From NCBI GenBank assembly GCA_024276605.1, contig JAJRWX010000001.1:1-64000 (forward strand): 64,000 bases of DNA, written 5' to 3'. Of this stretch, positions 54,913 to 63,314 are shown in pieces. The notes beneath the pieces were generated by a model. That model did no database searches. It saw only the letters and a list, made by a program, of their open reading frames with translations, and was not told the origin of the DNA. Each line of letters begins with the position of its first letter. Position 1 is the first letter of the stretch. The DNA is from Planctomycetota bacterium. GTDB lineage: Bacteria; Planctomycetota; Phycisphaerae; UBA1845. Made by a program: the position numbers and the translations under genes.

Positions 54913-56106
54913 ATGACACATTCCGCATGGCCTGAGCTCTTGACGCCGACTACACCCCAAGGGGTACCGGGGCCGAGTGAATCTAAAGCATGTCTCGATG
55001 AACCGTGGCATAACCGAACCGGGACGACGGTCGGTATGGCACAGCCAACGGGATGGTGGGCGATGGCTTTATTGGCTAAGCGTTTTGTCATTTTCCTGAG
55101 TGGGTTGGTTGTTATATTCACAGTGCTCGAAGGTGTGTTGGTATGGCAGGCCAAGACTTACCCTAAGCCTCGTCGATTCATCCCCAGGTATCCCACACCC
55201 TATGTGGAATTCTACTCCGAGGCCATGTACCACGGTGATGGTATATCCACCAACGATGCTGGGTTCCGCTATAGTGAGTTACCCAAACGAAAACCGGAGG
55301 GAGAAATACGCATTTTCATGCTAAGTAGTAGTTTGGGTTTTATCGGAAAAACCAACGACACGACGATCCCAGGTTTTATGGAAGCGATGTTGGCAGACGC
55401 AAACACAGCTTCGGCGCCACGCGTTCGCGTGATCAACGCAGCTAGTTTGTCGTTGGCCACTAGACAATCACTGGTGTTGTTAGTCACAAAAATCCTTGAT
55501 TATGAGCCTGATGTAATCATCGTGTTTCACGGTCCGGAAACACTTTTCTATGCCGTCCACGAAGATCGCCGATTAGGATACCCCTATGCTTTTGCCATTC
55601 GAGAATCTCAAGACCAAAAACTCAAGCAATATTTGGAGTACCCTAACCATTTCCTGGCTGCGATAGCCAGCATGCAGACCATGCACGAATTCCAGCCTGA
55701 TCTGGCGAGAACGATGGTTCAGGAGGAACTTTCGACCTTTACAAAGCAAGAGCCTATCACTTCGATGGAAGAGTTAACACCACATATTGAAGGTGTAGCC
55801 AATGATATTTGTAGGATGATTCACATTTCAGCGACATTTGGCTGTCGCACGATGGTAGCGATACCACCCTGGCATGCGCGTGGTCTGGTCCACGATGCGG
55901 TCCCCATACTCAAGGAGCTATTGTCGCAACAATGTCAAGACGAAGATGAAACCGGGGCGGTTTTCGTCAATACCAGTCAATGGGAAAAATCTTTAACCGT
56001 CCAGCATGTCTGGCACCCCGACAGTATCCACTGGACGGATGAAGGAAATCAAATCATTGCTAGTAAGTTCGTAAAGGCACTACGTGAAAATGGTATGGTG
56101 AAATAG
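54913..56106 (+). CDS. membrane-anchored SGNH-hydrolase-like protein, MBOAT partner
   Basis: 397 residues with one N-terminal transmembrane helix (about 55-75) and a large extracytoplasmic domain. The pattern FMLSSSLGF, VRVINAASLS, PDVIIVFHGPET and the terminal HPDSIHWTDEGNQIIASKF suggests an SGNH/GDSL fold, with Ser in SSSLG (instead of GDS) and the Asp/His in DSIHW. This arrangement is like AlgJ/AlgX-type acetyltransferase partners of MBOAT proteins. The long Pro-rich region before the helix may not be translated; an ATG at 55036 is an alternative start. Role inferred from the neighbour. Confidence 0.72.
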   Translation: MTHSAWPELLTPTTPQGVPGPSESKACLDEPWHNRTGTTVGMAQPTGWWAMALLAKRFVIFLSGLVVIFTVLEGVLVWQAKTYPKPRRFIPRYPTPYVEFYSEAMYHGDGISTNDAGFRYSELPKRKPEGEIRIFMLSSSLGFIGKTNDTTIPGFMEAMLADANTASAPRVRVINAASLSLATRQSLVLLVTKILDYEPDVIIVFHGPETLFYAVHEDRRLGYPYAFAIRESQDQKLKQYLEYPNHFLAAIASMQTMHEFQPDLARTMVQEELSTFTKQEPITSMEELTPHIEGVANDICRMIHISATFGCRTMVAIPPWHARGLVHDAVPILKELLSQQCQDEDETGAVFVNTSQWEKSLTVQHVWHPDSIHWTDEGNQIIASKFVKALRENGMVK

Positions 56107-56140
56107 ATGCTAACAGCGAATCCTAAACCCGCCTTGCCGT

Positions 56141-56896
56141 TTAAGCATCTTTTGATAACTCAGCTACCACATCGTCTGAAATGTCTGAGTTGGAATAAAC
56201 CGCGTCCACGTCGTCGTTTTCTTCCAGTGCGTCGATTAATTTCATGACTTTTCTGGCAGCTTTGGCGTCCAACGAAATGAGATTATCTGCCACCATTGAG
56301 ATATCCGCCGATTGAATTTCTATGTTAGCGGCTAAAATGGCATCGCGCACGCTTTCAAAAATATCCGGTGCGCATAATACTTCGTGGATGTGAGCGGATG
56401 AGGAAACGTCATCTGCACCGGCTTCGATGCCTATCTCCATGATCTGATCTTCATCGGCTTTGTCGCGCTCAATGACAATGACGCCTTTTTGCTTAAATTG
56501 AAAAGCGACGCAATTGCTAGGCCCGAGATTGCCTCCTGCACGATCAAAAATTTTCTTAATTTCACCACTGGTACGGTTGCGGTTGTCAGTGACCGCTTTG
56601 CACATGACCGCTACGCCGCCATGACCATAACCTTCGTAGAGCACATCTTCGTAGCTTTCACCCTCCAACTCACCAGTGCCTTTTTTAATAGCTTTCTCGA
56701 TGGTGTCTTTGGGCATGTTGTCCGCCTTGGCTTTGTCCACAGCCAAGCGCAGTGTGGGATTATCCGCTATGTTGCCGCCACCCGTTTTCGCAGCCATGGT
56801 GACGGCACGGGCGAGTTTGCTCCAGCTTTTCCCACGTTTGGCATCCAGCGCGGCTTTTTTATGCTTGATGGTAGACCATTTCGAGTGACCGGACAC
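56141..56896 (-). CDS. YebC/PmpR family DNA-binding regulatory protein
   Basis: YebC/TACO1 family protein, 251 residues. It begins SGHSKWSTIKHKKAALDAKR, the family's near-invariant start, then ARAVTMAAKTGGGNIADNP, YEGYGHGGVAVMCKAVTDN and RNRTSGEIKKIFDRAGGNLG. Members act as transcriptional regulators or in relief of ribosome stalling at proline stretches. The frame opens at ATG 56911, but GTG 56896 with GAGGAG seven bases upstream fits both signal and family start. It is the last gene of the minus-strand block that ends the window. Confidence 0.95.
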   Translation of the reverse strand: MSGHSKWSTIKHKKAALDAKRGKSWSKLARAVTMAAKTGGGNIADNPTLRLAVDKAKADNMPKDTIEKAIKKGTGELEGESYEDVLYEGYGHGGVAVMCKAVTDNRNRTSGEIKKIFDRAGGNLGPSNCVAFQFKQKGVIVIERDKADEDQIMEIGIEAGADDVSSSAHIHEVLCAPDIFESVRDAILAANIEIQSADISMVADNLISLDAKAARKVMKLIDALEENDDVDAVYSNSDISDDVVAELSKDA

Positions 56897-56962
56897 GGTG
56901 AGACTCCTCATGCTTCGTTGATAAACTCGTTACATTCGTCGATTCAATTATACAGATGACAG

Positions 56963-59900
56963 CTACTTTACGCTATCGGCCTGACCAGCAGCCTCTAACG
57001 CCGTCATCGCGACGGGGGGTTGACCACCTGCACGGGCAGATGAGATTTTTTGGTTAGTCAGTTGGGCAATCCGTTTAAGCTCGGAGGTGCTTGGCAGGTC
57101 TTCGTCTCTTTTGGCTAAGGCATCCCGTGAGGCAGTCCAATAGCCAATGGCCTCATCGGTAAGTTCCAGTCGCCAGTATACATCCCCCAGGTGATCAAGT
57201 ACCACCGGGTCAGCCTCATCGACTCGCCCCAGCGCACGATCAAGCCATTTCTTGGCAGCCTCGAACTGACCCTTCTTATACATCAGCCACCCGTAGGTAT
57301 CGAGATAAGCCCGATTTCTAGGTGATTGACTCACCGCATAGCGAATCATGCGCTCAGCTTCTTCCAGACGAATACCCTGATCGATCCATCCGTAGGCCAC
57401 GTCATTGTTAAATCCAACGTCTCTCGGCCTGATTTGCAACGCTTTTTCCAAAGTTTCCGTCGCTTTTCGATCTTGCCCCCAAAGTTGAAAACACTGTCCC
57501 AACGCCACGAGGTATTGAAACCGAGCTTGTGGATATTGTGTTTCCACTAACCAATCTTCAAGTAAGTCGCTCGCTTTTTCGTAGTCCTTGCTGTCCATAT
57601 AGAGCAAAGCTTCCAACGAATGTAGCTGGATGATTCGACGTTCTAATTTTTCCAACGAAAAAGGCTCATCCGGCTGAAAGGGCAACGGACGCGACGCACG
57701 CTTGGCATTGTCCTGGGGTTGAGGACGGTGCGTACGTGCGTGTATCAGTTTGATCGTTTCATCCGTTAGTGCATCGATATAGTCAGCCGCTTCATCGAAT
57801 CGCTCAGCCCGGCGCAATGCTATGATTAATCTATCTTGAAAATACTGGCGGTTGAACGTATGCAGCAGCACCTCACGTGACAATTGTCGCACATCGTCAT
57901 AGGCCTCTGTTTCAGTTAGCACTTCGATAAGTAGCGCTAAGGCGCCGTCGCTATCCGGATCCTCCGACATCCAATCCAAGGCATACTGCTGTGCTCGTGT
58001 AAATTGCTTATCGACCATAAGGGCTGCGACCAAGTCGGTCAGCTTATCGCGATCTGCCGGTTCTTTATCAAAAGCCGCTTCACGAATGGCGACAGCCTGC
58101 GCGCTACGATCATTGATCGAGTAAGATCGAGCCAGTAGCGATAACCACACCTCACCGTCCGGTGCCTCCGACCATCGGCGTAGCAGTTCGATTTGCTCAT
58201 CAATCCGTTTCGTTTCTTGCAGTATCTCTACGATGAGTTGCCGATACTGCAAAAGATATCGCTTACGGATGGTCGTACTATCTTGGTAGGGTCGAGCCAT
58301 GGCCAGCGCAGCGTCGTAGTCCCGTAGCGTCCAGTAGAGATCAGCCAACGCCAGGCGCCACGTGTGACGATTGGGTCGGCGACGTAACAGTTCCTTGAGT
58401 AAATCAATGGCGGTTTCAAAATCCAGCATTTGCTGACTTGTCACGACCACACCGAATGTCGCATCCTCGTTATCCGGATCGGCTTCCATCGCATGGCGGT
58501 AGATTTGCAGCACCGGCTCGGGATCCTCCTCGGGGATGTACGTCTCAGCCACAGCCAACCATAAGTCGACGTTGTCGGGATATTGTTCCGTCAGTTTCAT
58601 CAGTTGCGCGCGATAGGTAATCGGATCAATCTGCGGTAATTGATCTACCAGCACCTGACATCGTGCGCGTTGCACTTCATCCGATGCATGGGTGGCAAGA
58701 TATCGAAACGCCGTTAGTGCAAATTCCGGCTTGCCATCGCTAATATATAAGCGTCCCAACAATTCACGTGCCCGATCTTGGCTGGGTTGTTGATCCAACA
58801 GAACGCGCAATTGCCGCTGTGCTTGCAGCCTCTTCCCTTTGTTCACGTACACCTGCGAAAGCGCCAGCATGGCATCCGTGTTGGTGCGGTCCAATTGAAT
58901 AGCCGCTTTGAAATGTTGCTCTGCGGCATCATGGTCATCGAGGCGTTCGTATATTGTACCCAACAACATTTCTAACCCGGCAGATTCGGGCTGGTCATCT
59001 TGCTTGCGAGCCACCACGCGCAACGCTTGGTCGTACTGATAATCATCCATTAACATGGAAGCGAGCAGGCGGCGTGCCGGTGCAAAGGAAGCATTGGCTT
59101 TGAGAGATTGATCGAGCAACGATCTAGCCAGTTCATATCGTTTGTCGGTTAGTGATACCCTTGCTAGCAGTAAAGATTCCCACGCGCTCTCGCATGTCAT
59201 GGGTGGATCCAACAAGGCGCGTATCGCATCGGGATATTGTGAAAGTTGATTAGCCGTCTCCGCTAACAGTGCATCACCATCCGGGTGTGTGGCTAGTCCA
59301 GCTGCGCTTTGCCGTAAGGCACCAACCCAATCCTTTTGGGATAAATAAAGTTGTACTAAGCGCTCTCGGACGGCAACTTGTTGCGGGTATCGCTGGAGAT
59401 AATCTTGCAGCGTCTGCTTAGATGCCTGCACACGACCGGCATCATGCAGCGCACCGGCTAAGGATAAGACCAAATGTGCTTTGTCAGGCTCTTGCTGATA
59501 AAACGTTCCCAGTTGATCAATGAGCGCATCACGACGCCCAAGTTTCAAAAACATATTCGTCACTAAGGAGACCGTAGGCTCATCGACTTGACTAATTTTA
59601 CAAATGGTGTCTATCGCTTGCTGCGTACGACCCGCTTGATCGAGAAGTTTTGCATAGCGGACGATGGTTGCGACCTCGGCGTCCTTAGCTGTGGCCGCCG
59701 GCGCAAGGGCTATCGCAGCTTGATGAAAACGACCAAGCTTAGCCAATAACTCTGATTTTTCTACGGATGCCAGCCCCCCGGTCGCCCGCAGAAGCGTGAC
59801 GGCTTGATTTTGCTTAATATCCGGGCCGGACGTAGCCGCAGTGCGCTCAAAGGCGTTATAGGCATCCAGAGAAGCCTGCACATATCCTTGTCGTGACAAC

Positions 59901-60484
59901 GCCTCAGCTACATAGTATTGACTGCGCAGCGCAATGGAGGGGTCTTGTTGGATACTAGGACACGCCAGTGCCGTGCGAAAAGCTACAATAGCTTCTTCTT
60001 CTTCTTCGCCGTCCGCCATCGCACATTGGCCAAGTACAAGGTAGGCACCGGCGTCATCCGGCGACTGTGCAATGGCACTTTCTGCGTGTGAGCGTGCACG
60101 CCTGGTGTTTCCAGCCTCCCAGTGCAATTGTGCCATCTCGCGGTGGATCATGGCATGCTGGGGATCAAATCGCAGCGCCCGATCAAGCTCACGCGAAGCC
60201 TGCGTGAAACGCTGTTCACTCATCAAGCTACGCGCCCGCGCCACGCGCTTGGCTGCTCGCTCGGATAGCGGAGGAAGCGGTTGGGCAGCCTCGATCGTTT
60301 CAATGGCTGGTGTAAGTTCGTCCAGGTGAAGGTAAGCCCGTGCGGGGTTCAGTGCCTCAGCTTGATCTGGAGCATTCGCAGCATCGGTTATACCCAATGC
60401 TACCCGGTTCGTCGAACAGGCGGGCATGGACAACAAGCCGATTAGAAAAAAGGAGAAGATGATCATGCCGATCCTCTTTGGCAT
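56963..60484 (-). CDS. large TPR lipoprotein
   Basis: Repeat protein of 1173 residues made of TPR-like helix pairs almost throughout, including a strong C-terminal block (RFQYLVALGQCFQLWGQDRK, TLEKALQIRPRDVGFNNDVA, YGWIDQGIRLEEAERM). The start at ATG 60484 yields a lipoprotein signal with lipobox LLSMPACS (Cys near residue 23); the frame itself is open up to 60823 and overlaps the HhH gene. Likely anchored at a membrane and acting as a scaffold for envelope or secretion complexes, similar to other large planctomycete/delta-proteobacterial TPR lipoproteins. No partner can be named. Confidence 0.82.
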   Translation of the reverse strand: MPKRIGMIIFSFFLIGLLSMPACSTNRVALGITDAANAPDQAEALNPARAYLHLDELTPAIETIEAAQPLPPLSERAAKRVARARSLMSEQRFTQASRELDRALRFDPQHAMIHREMAQLHWEAGNTRRARSHAESAIAQSPDDAGAYLVLGQCAMADGEEEEEAIVAFRTALACPSIQQDPSIALRSQYYVAEALSRQGYVQASLDAYNAFERTAATSGPDIKQNQAVTLLRATGGLASVEKSELLAKLGRFHQAAIALAPAATAKDAEVATIVRYAKLLDQAGRTQQAIDTICKISQVDEPTVSLVTNMFLKLGRRDALIDQLGTFYQQEPDKAHLVLSLAGALHDAGRVQASKQTLQDYLQRYPQQVAVRERLVQLYLSQKDWVGALRQSAAGLATHPDGDALLAETANQLSQYPDAIRALLDPPMTCESAWESLLLARVSLTDKRYELARSLLDQSLKANASFAPARRLLASMLMDDYQYDQALRVVARKQDDQPESAGLEMLLGTIYERLDDHDAAEQHFKAAIQLDRTNTDAMLALSQVYVNKGKRLQAQRQLRVLLDQQPSQDRARELLGRLYISDGKPEFALTAFRYLATHASDEVQRARCQVLVDQLPQIDPITYRAQLMKLTEQYPDNVDLWLAVAETYIPEEDPEPVLQIYRHAMEADPDNEDATFGVVVTSQQMLDFETAIDLLKELLRRRPNRHTWRLALADLYWTLRDYDAALAMARPYQDSTTIRKRYLLQYRQLIVEILQETKRIDEQIELLRRWSEAPDGEVWLSLLARSYSINDRSAQAVAIREAAFDKEPADRDKLTDLVAALMVDKQFTRAQQYALDWMSEDPDSDGALALLIEVLTETEAYDDVRQLSREVLLHTFNRQYFQDRLIIALRRAERFDEAADYIDALTDETIKLIHARTHRPQPQDNAKRASRPLPFQPDEPFSLEKLERRIIQLHSLEALLYMDSKDYEKASDLLEDWLVETQYPQARFQYLVALGQCFQLWGQDRKATETLEKALQIRPRDVGFNNDVAYGWIDQGIRLEEAERMIRYAVSQSPRNRAYLDTYGWLMYKKGQFEAAKKWLDRALGRVDEADPVVLDHLGDVYWRLELTDEAIGYWTASRDALAKRDEDLPSTSELKRIAQLTNQKISSARAGGQPPVAMTALEAAGQADSVK

Positions 60485-60567
60485 AGGCCTGGATGTATCG
60501 CATTCACAACCCCAGGCCAATCCACTTGCCCCAACAGCCGGCTTAGATGTCATCCTTGGCAATGAGA

Positions 60568-61245
60568 TCACGCTTTTGCCCTGGTTGTTTTCCGTTTGCT
60601 TGTGGTCGCGGGTTTCTTCTTTTTTGCGGATGAGCCGGGTTTTTTTGTAGGCGAAAAAGAACTCATTACATAATAAAACTCTTTGGCATCCGCGGCGCTG
60701 ATGTGTCGTTCGAGAAAAGCCTGCACTTCGCCGCGCGAGGCCTGTGGATGAACGAGGTCTGCCTGGCGTAAAGCTTCGAGCAAACGGTCGTCCACCGGAA
60801 TACCATGACCGCCCAAACTCCACAACGTAACCGCAGCCACGGCGTAATCATCGACACCATTGAGCGCTTCCAAATAAGCCCGTGCATCACGCCTGCCCAT
60901 GCCGTGAAGCCGGTCGAGTGACAACACGTTTTCATGCTCATATACGGAATGCAGGGCATCCAACAACTGGCGACACCGCGCCTTCGCCGACTGCGGTGCC
61001 GAACCGATCGCAACTTCGACCTCGTCGACCGTCGATACGCGGACTTCATTCCAGTCGACCATGTTGGTTAGCAGACGAGAGGTATACTTCTCACCGCGTT
61101 CGTCACCAACAGCTACACCAAATATGGCAATACACAGTCGATTCAACGGATCGTCCAAGGGAGGCGCTTCGATTGATTCCGCAGCAGCACGAATTTTAGT
61201 GAACGCTTTTTTTACACGCCCCGCGTACATGGTTCCCTGCTTCAT
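60568..61245 (-). CDS. HhH-GPD-like protein with basic tail, catalytic lysine missing
   Basis: 225 residues resembling the helix-hairpin-helix region of endonuclease III-type glycosylases: LHGMGRRDARAYLEAL, then VDDYAVAAVTLWSLGG and HGIPVDDRLLEALRQ. The lysine of the usual GVGRKTA motif is changed (GMGRRDA), while an aspartate corresponding to the catalytic one is present (IPVDD). The four-cysteine iron-sulfur cluster is absent. The end is a Lys/Thr/Ser tail (about 25 residues) similar to that of PPDK. Likely a DNA-binding relative, possibly non-catalytic. It overlaps rbfA by 4 bases (ATGA). Confidence 0.7.
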   Translation of the reverse strand: MKQGTMYAGRVKKAFTKIRAAAESIEAPPLDDPLNRLCIAIFGVAVGDERGEKYTSRLLTNMVDWNEVRVSTVDEVEVAIGSAPQSAKARCRQLLDALHSVYEHENVLSLDRLHGMGRRDARAYLEALNGVDDYAVAAVTLWSLGGHGIPVDDRLLEALRQADLVHPQASRGEVQAFLERHISAADAKEFYYVMSSFSPTKKPGSSAKKKKPATTSKRKTTRAKA

Positions 61246-61694
61246 ATTTTTGGTTCCTCCGAATTCTCTCCCGTATCAGCAGACTCAGGCGGCATGTTGT
61301 GCCCCTCATCTGCTCTTTCCCCATTTTCCTCAAAAAGGTGCGGATATTTTTGACGATTCCTTGCAAGCAACTCGTTCGTCGCCTGTGCCCGCTGCGCTGC
61401 AACGTCCCCATCAAAGCAAAGTCTTGGGCAGTGGCGCATGTTTAGCTCTTGGGCGACTGTGCGCTGTAGCATCCCCCCCGCATGACGCAAAGCTGATAAT
61501 GTTCGGCGTTGGGCTGCGTCGTTGCCGCGCACGTGAATATAGACTTTGGCTTGTTGTTTGTCGCGAGAGATTTCCACCCGTGTAATCGTCGTAGCCAGCG
61601 GTTCAACGCGGGGATCCTCCAGTCGATAAGCAATCGTTTCGCTAACGACGCGACGTATGAGGCTTTCAATTTTTAATTTCCGAAAAGAACTCAT
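61242..61694 (-). CDS. rbfA: ribosome-binding factor A
   Basis: Assembly factor of the 30S subunit, needed for 16S rRNA 5' end processing. 150 residues from ATG 61694; the frame opens at 61712. Marks are MSSFRKLKIESLIRRVVSET at the start, ITRVEISRDKQQAKVYIHVR with the KH-like fold, and LNMRHCPRLCFDGD. A low-complexity Glu-rich tail of about 30 residues is added. It lies between ylxP and the HhH gene in the infB cluster. Confidence 0.92.
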   Translation of the reverse strand: MSSFRKLKIESLIRRVVSETIAYRLEDPRVEPLATTITRVEISRDKQQAKVYIHVRGNDAAQRRTLSALRHAGGMLQRTVAQELNMRHCPRLCFDGDVAAQRAQATNELLARNRQKYPHLFEENGERADEGHNMPPESADTGENSEEPKI

Positions 61695-61719
61695 CTTCCT
61701 AACCCTCACCACTCATATC

Positions 61720-62001
61720 TTATACAAAGCTACGATCGTAATCGATCAGTGTCAGTCTTGGCGTTGCCCTGACAGTATCAACCAACTTGTCGAACTGCGC
61801 GTGCAAAGGTCGTGCTTCACGGGAGACCATGGCCACAGCCAGGCGACAACGTTTAGGTAAATCATGAAAAGCAACCTCAGCTATCGATACATTAAATCGA
61901 TTCCCCAATCGCTGCTTAAGCCCGTGAATGACACTACGTTTATCTTTAAGGCTACGCGCTTCCAGTGTAGCTAATTCCAGCGTCAAAATACCAACAACCA
62001 T
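61720..62001 (-). CDS. ylxP: DUF503 (YlxP-like) protein
   Basis: 93 residues, single DUF503 domain: MVVGILTLELATLEARSLKD, KRSVIHGLKQRLGNRFNVSI, AEVAFHDLPKRCRLAVAMVS. Typically found between infB and rbfA, as here, and thought to act in ribosome maturation. The ATG at 62001 follows the preceding stop by 5 bases, so the genes are coupled. Confidence 0.93.
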   Translation of the reverse strand: MVVGILTLELATLEARSLKDKRSVIHGLKQRLGNRFNVSIAEVAFHDLPKRCRLAVAMVSREARPLHAQFDKLVDTVRATPRLTLIDYDRSFV

Positions 62002-62006
62002 AATGA

Positions 62007-63137
62007 TTAATCATGCAGTAGCTTCGCGGCAAACCGTCCATCGTCAATGTCAATCTTAAACAGTCGCAATTTACCGTCGGAGGTTAAGTATGGAATAATA
62101 CCAATGCGCACTAGCGTTTTAAGGACAAACGGTTGATCGGATTCGCTGACATTATAAAAACCAAGTTCCGAACGTACGTGATCCTGATCAAAAGAATAAT
62201 TTACATCGGTTGAAATATAATTGTTCACCAGCGCTTCGATCGAACAACCCTTATCTTCACCTACGTGCATTCGAGGTAAAAATAAAGCACGTACGCCGCG
62301 AGAACGCCGATTGCGAATCGTGACACCGCGATACTGACGGACCAAAGAAAACTGTCCATCTGATTCATGGATGAAAAAGTCCGTGGCTTCATCCGGAATG
62401 AAAAACCGTTGTAACAAATCATTCCGCTTGGCATCATCGGCATCCTGTAGCGAGCGACGAAAATCGTTATATCCAGGGTATCTGGTCAAATTACGGTCGC
62501 CCCAAGGAAACACCACTTCCACGATATAGTTTCCATCCGACAAATCTCTCTGCTTTCCCACACCATCAAGCCGTAGACACCCGCTTATTTCGTAGATGCG
62601 CCCTTCTGCAGGGGCGCGATCTGCTTGGATACAGTAAATCGCTGCACCGCTAGGCGTCGAGGTGGTATACAAATTGGGGTACTTATTTCTACTAATCAAC
62701 CCGGGGCGCGCTGCGGGTTTTGGTGTTCTGCGAGGCTGACGCCCCCTCGTTTTCGGCTGATCGACCTGGCTGCTGGGTGTCGTTCGTTTGATAACCGTCT
62801 GGATACCACCCTCTTCAAATAGCGGCATGACAAATTTCCTACCTACCACGAGCACGATAATCAATAGCAGCGCCGCGTAACACATGCGAAGTACAATCGC
62901 AAAAGGATTGAGATCCCCAGGTTTACGTTTCGTCGCTGCCTTCTTTTTTTGTTTGCGTCGTCGGCGAGGCTGCTCATTTTCCTGTCGCTGTACGTCGGAA
63001 AATAGAAAATCCAGTTCGTCCCCTTGCGGGTCAGGCACGTTGGCCGACTTACCACAATACGAACAACGAACGACGCCACCGGCGTCTTCGTCTTTGGCTC
63101 GAACCGTATGACCACATTCAGCTTTGAATTCGATCAT
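62007..63137 (-). CDS. zinc-ribbon single-pass membrane protein, function unknown
   Basis: 376 residues. The N-terminal zinc ribbon (AECGHTVRAKDEDAGGVVRC, then SYCGK) is followed by a Lys/Arg-rich stretch and a helix (about 85-105). The rest is soluble, with a mixed beta region around 155-370 (GRIYEISGCLRLDGVG, VRALFLPRMHVGEDKGCS, VLKTLVRIGIIPY). I do not recognise the domain. It lies inside the translation-factor operon between infB and ylxP, so a link to membrane-near translation or assembly is possible but speculative. Confidence 0.7.
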   Translation of the reverse strand: MIEFKAECGHTVRAKDEDAGGVVRCSYCGKSANVPDPQGDELDFLFSDVQRQENEQPRRRRKQKKKAATKRKPGDLNPFAIVLRMCYAALLLIIVLVVGRKFVMPLFEEGGIQTVIKRTTPSSQVDQPKTRGRQPRRTPKPAARPGLISRNKYPNLYTTSTPSGAAIYCIQADRAPAEGRIYEISGCLRLDGVGKQRDLSDGNYIVEVVFPWGDRNLTRYPGYNDFRRSLQDADDAKRNDLLQRFFIPDEATDFFIHESDGQFSLVRQYRGVTIRNRRSRGVRALFLPRMHVGEDKGCSIEALVNNYISTDVNYSFDQDHVRSELGFYNVSESDQPFVLKTLVRIGIIPYLTSDGKLRLFKIDIDDGRFAAKLLHD

Positions 63138-63314
63138 GCGCAGGTCATCGCTGGAATTAGGTCAACATGTTTGACAACCACATGACAACCGTCAGCCACT
63201 GCGTTTGGGTAAGCATCCTTGCAGATACCCTGCCCGTCCGTCACAACACGTAGAGTCATGTCAACTTATCGTCTATACACATGCACAAAAACGAATGCCG
63301 TAAGACCGCGGCGA

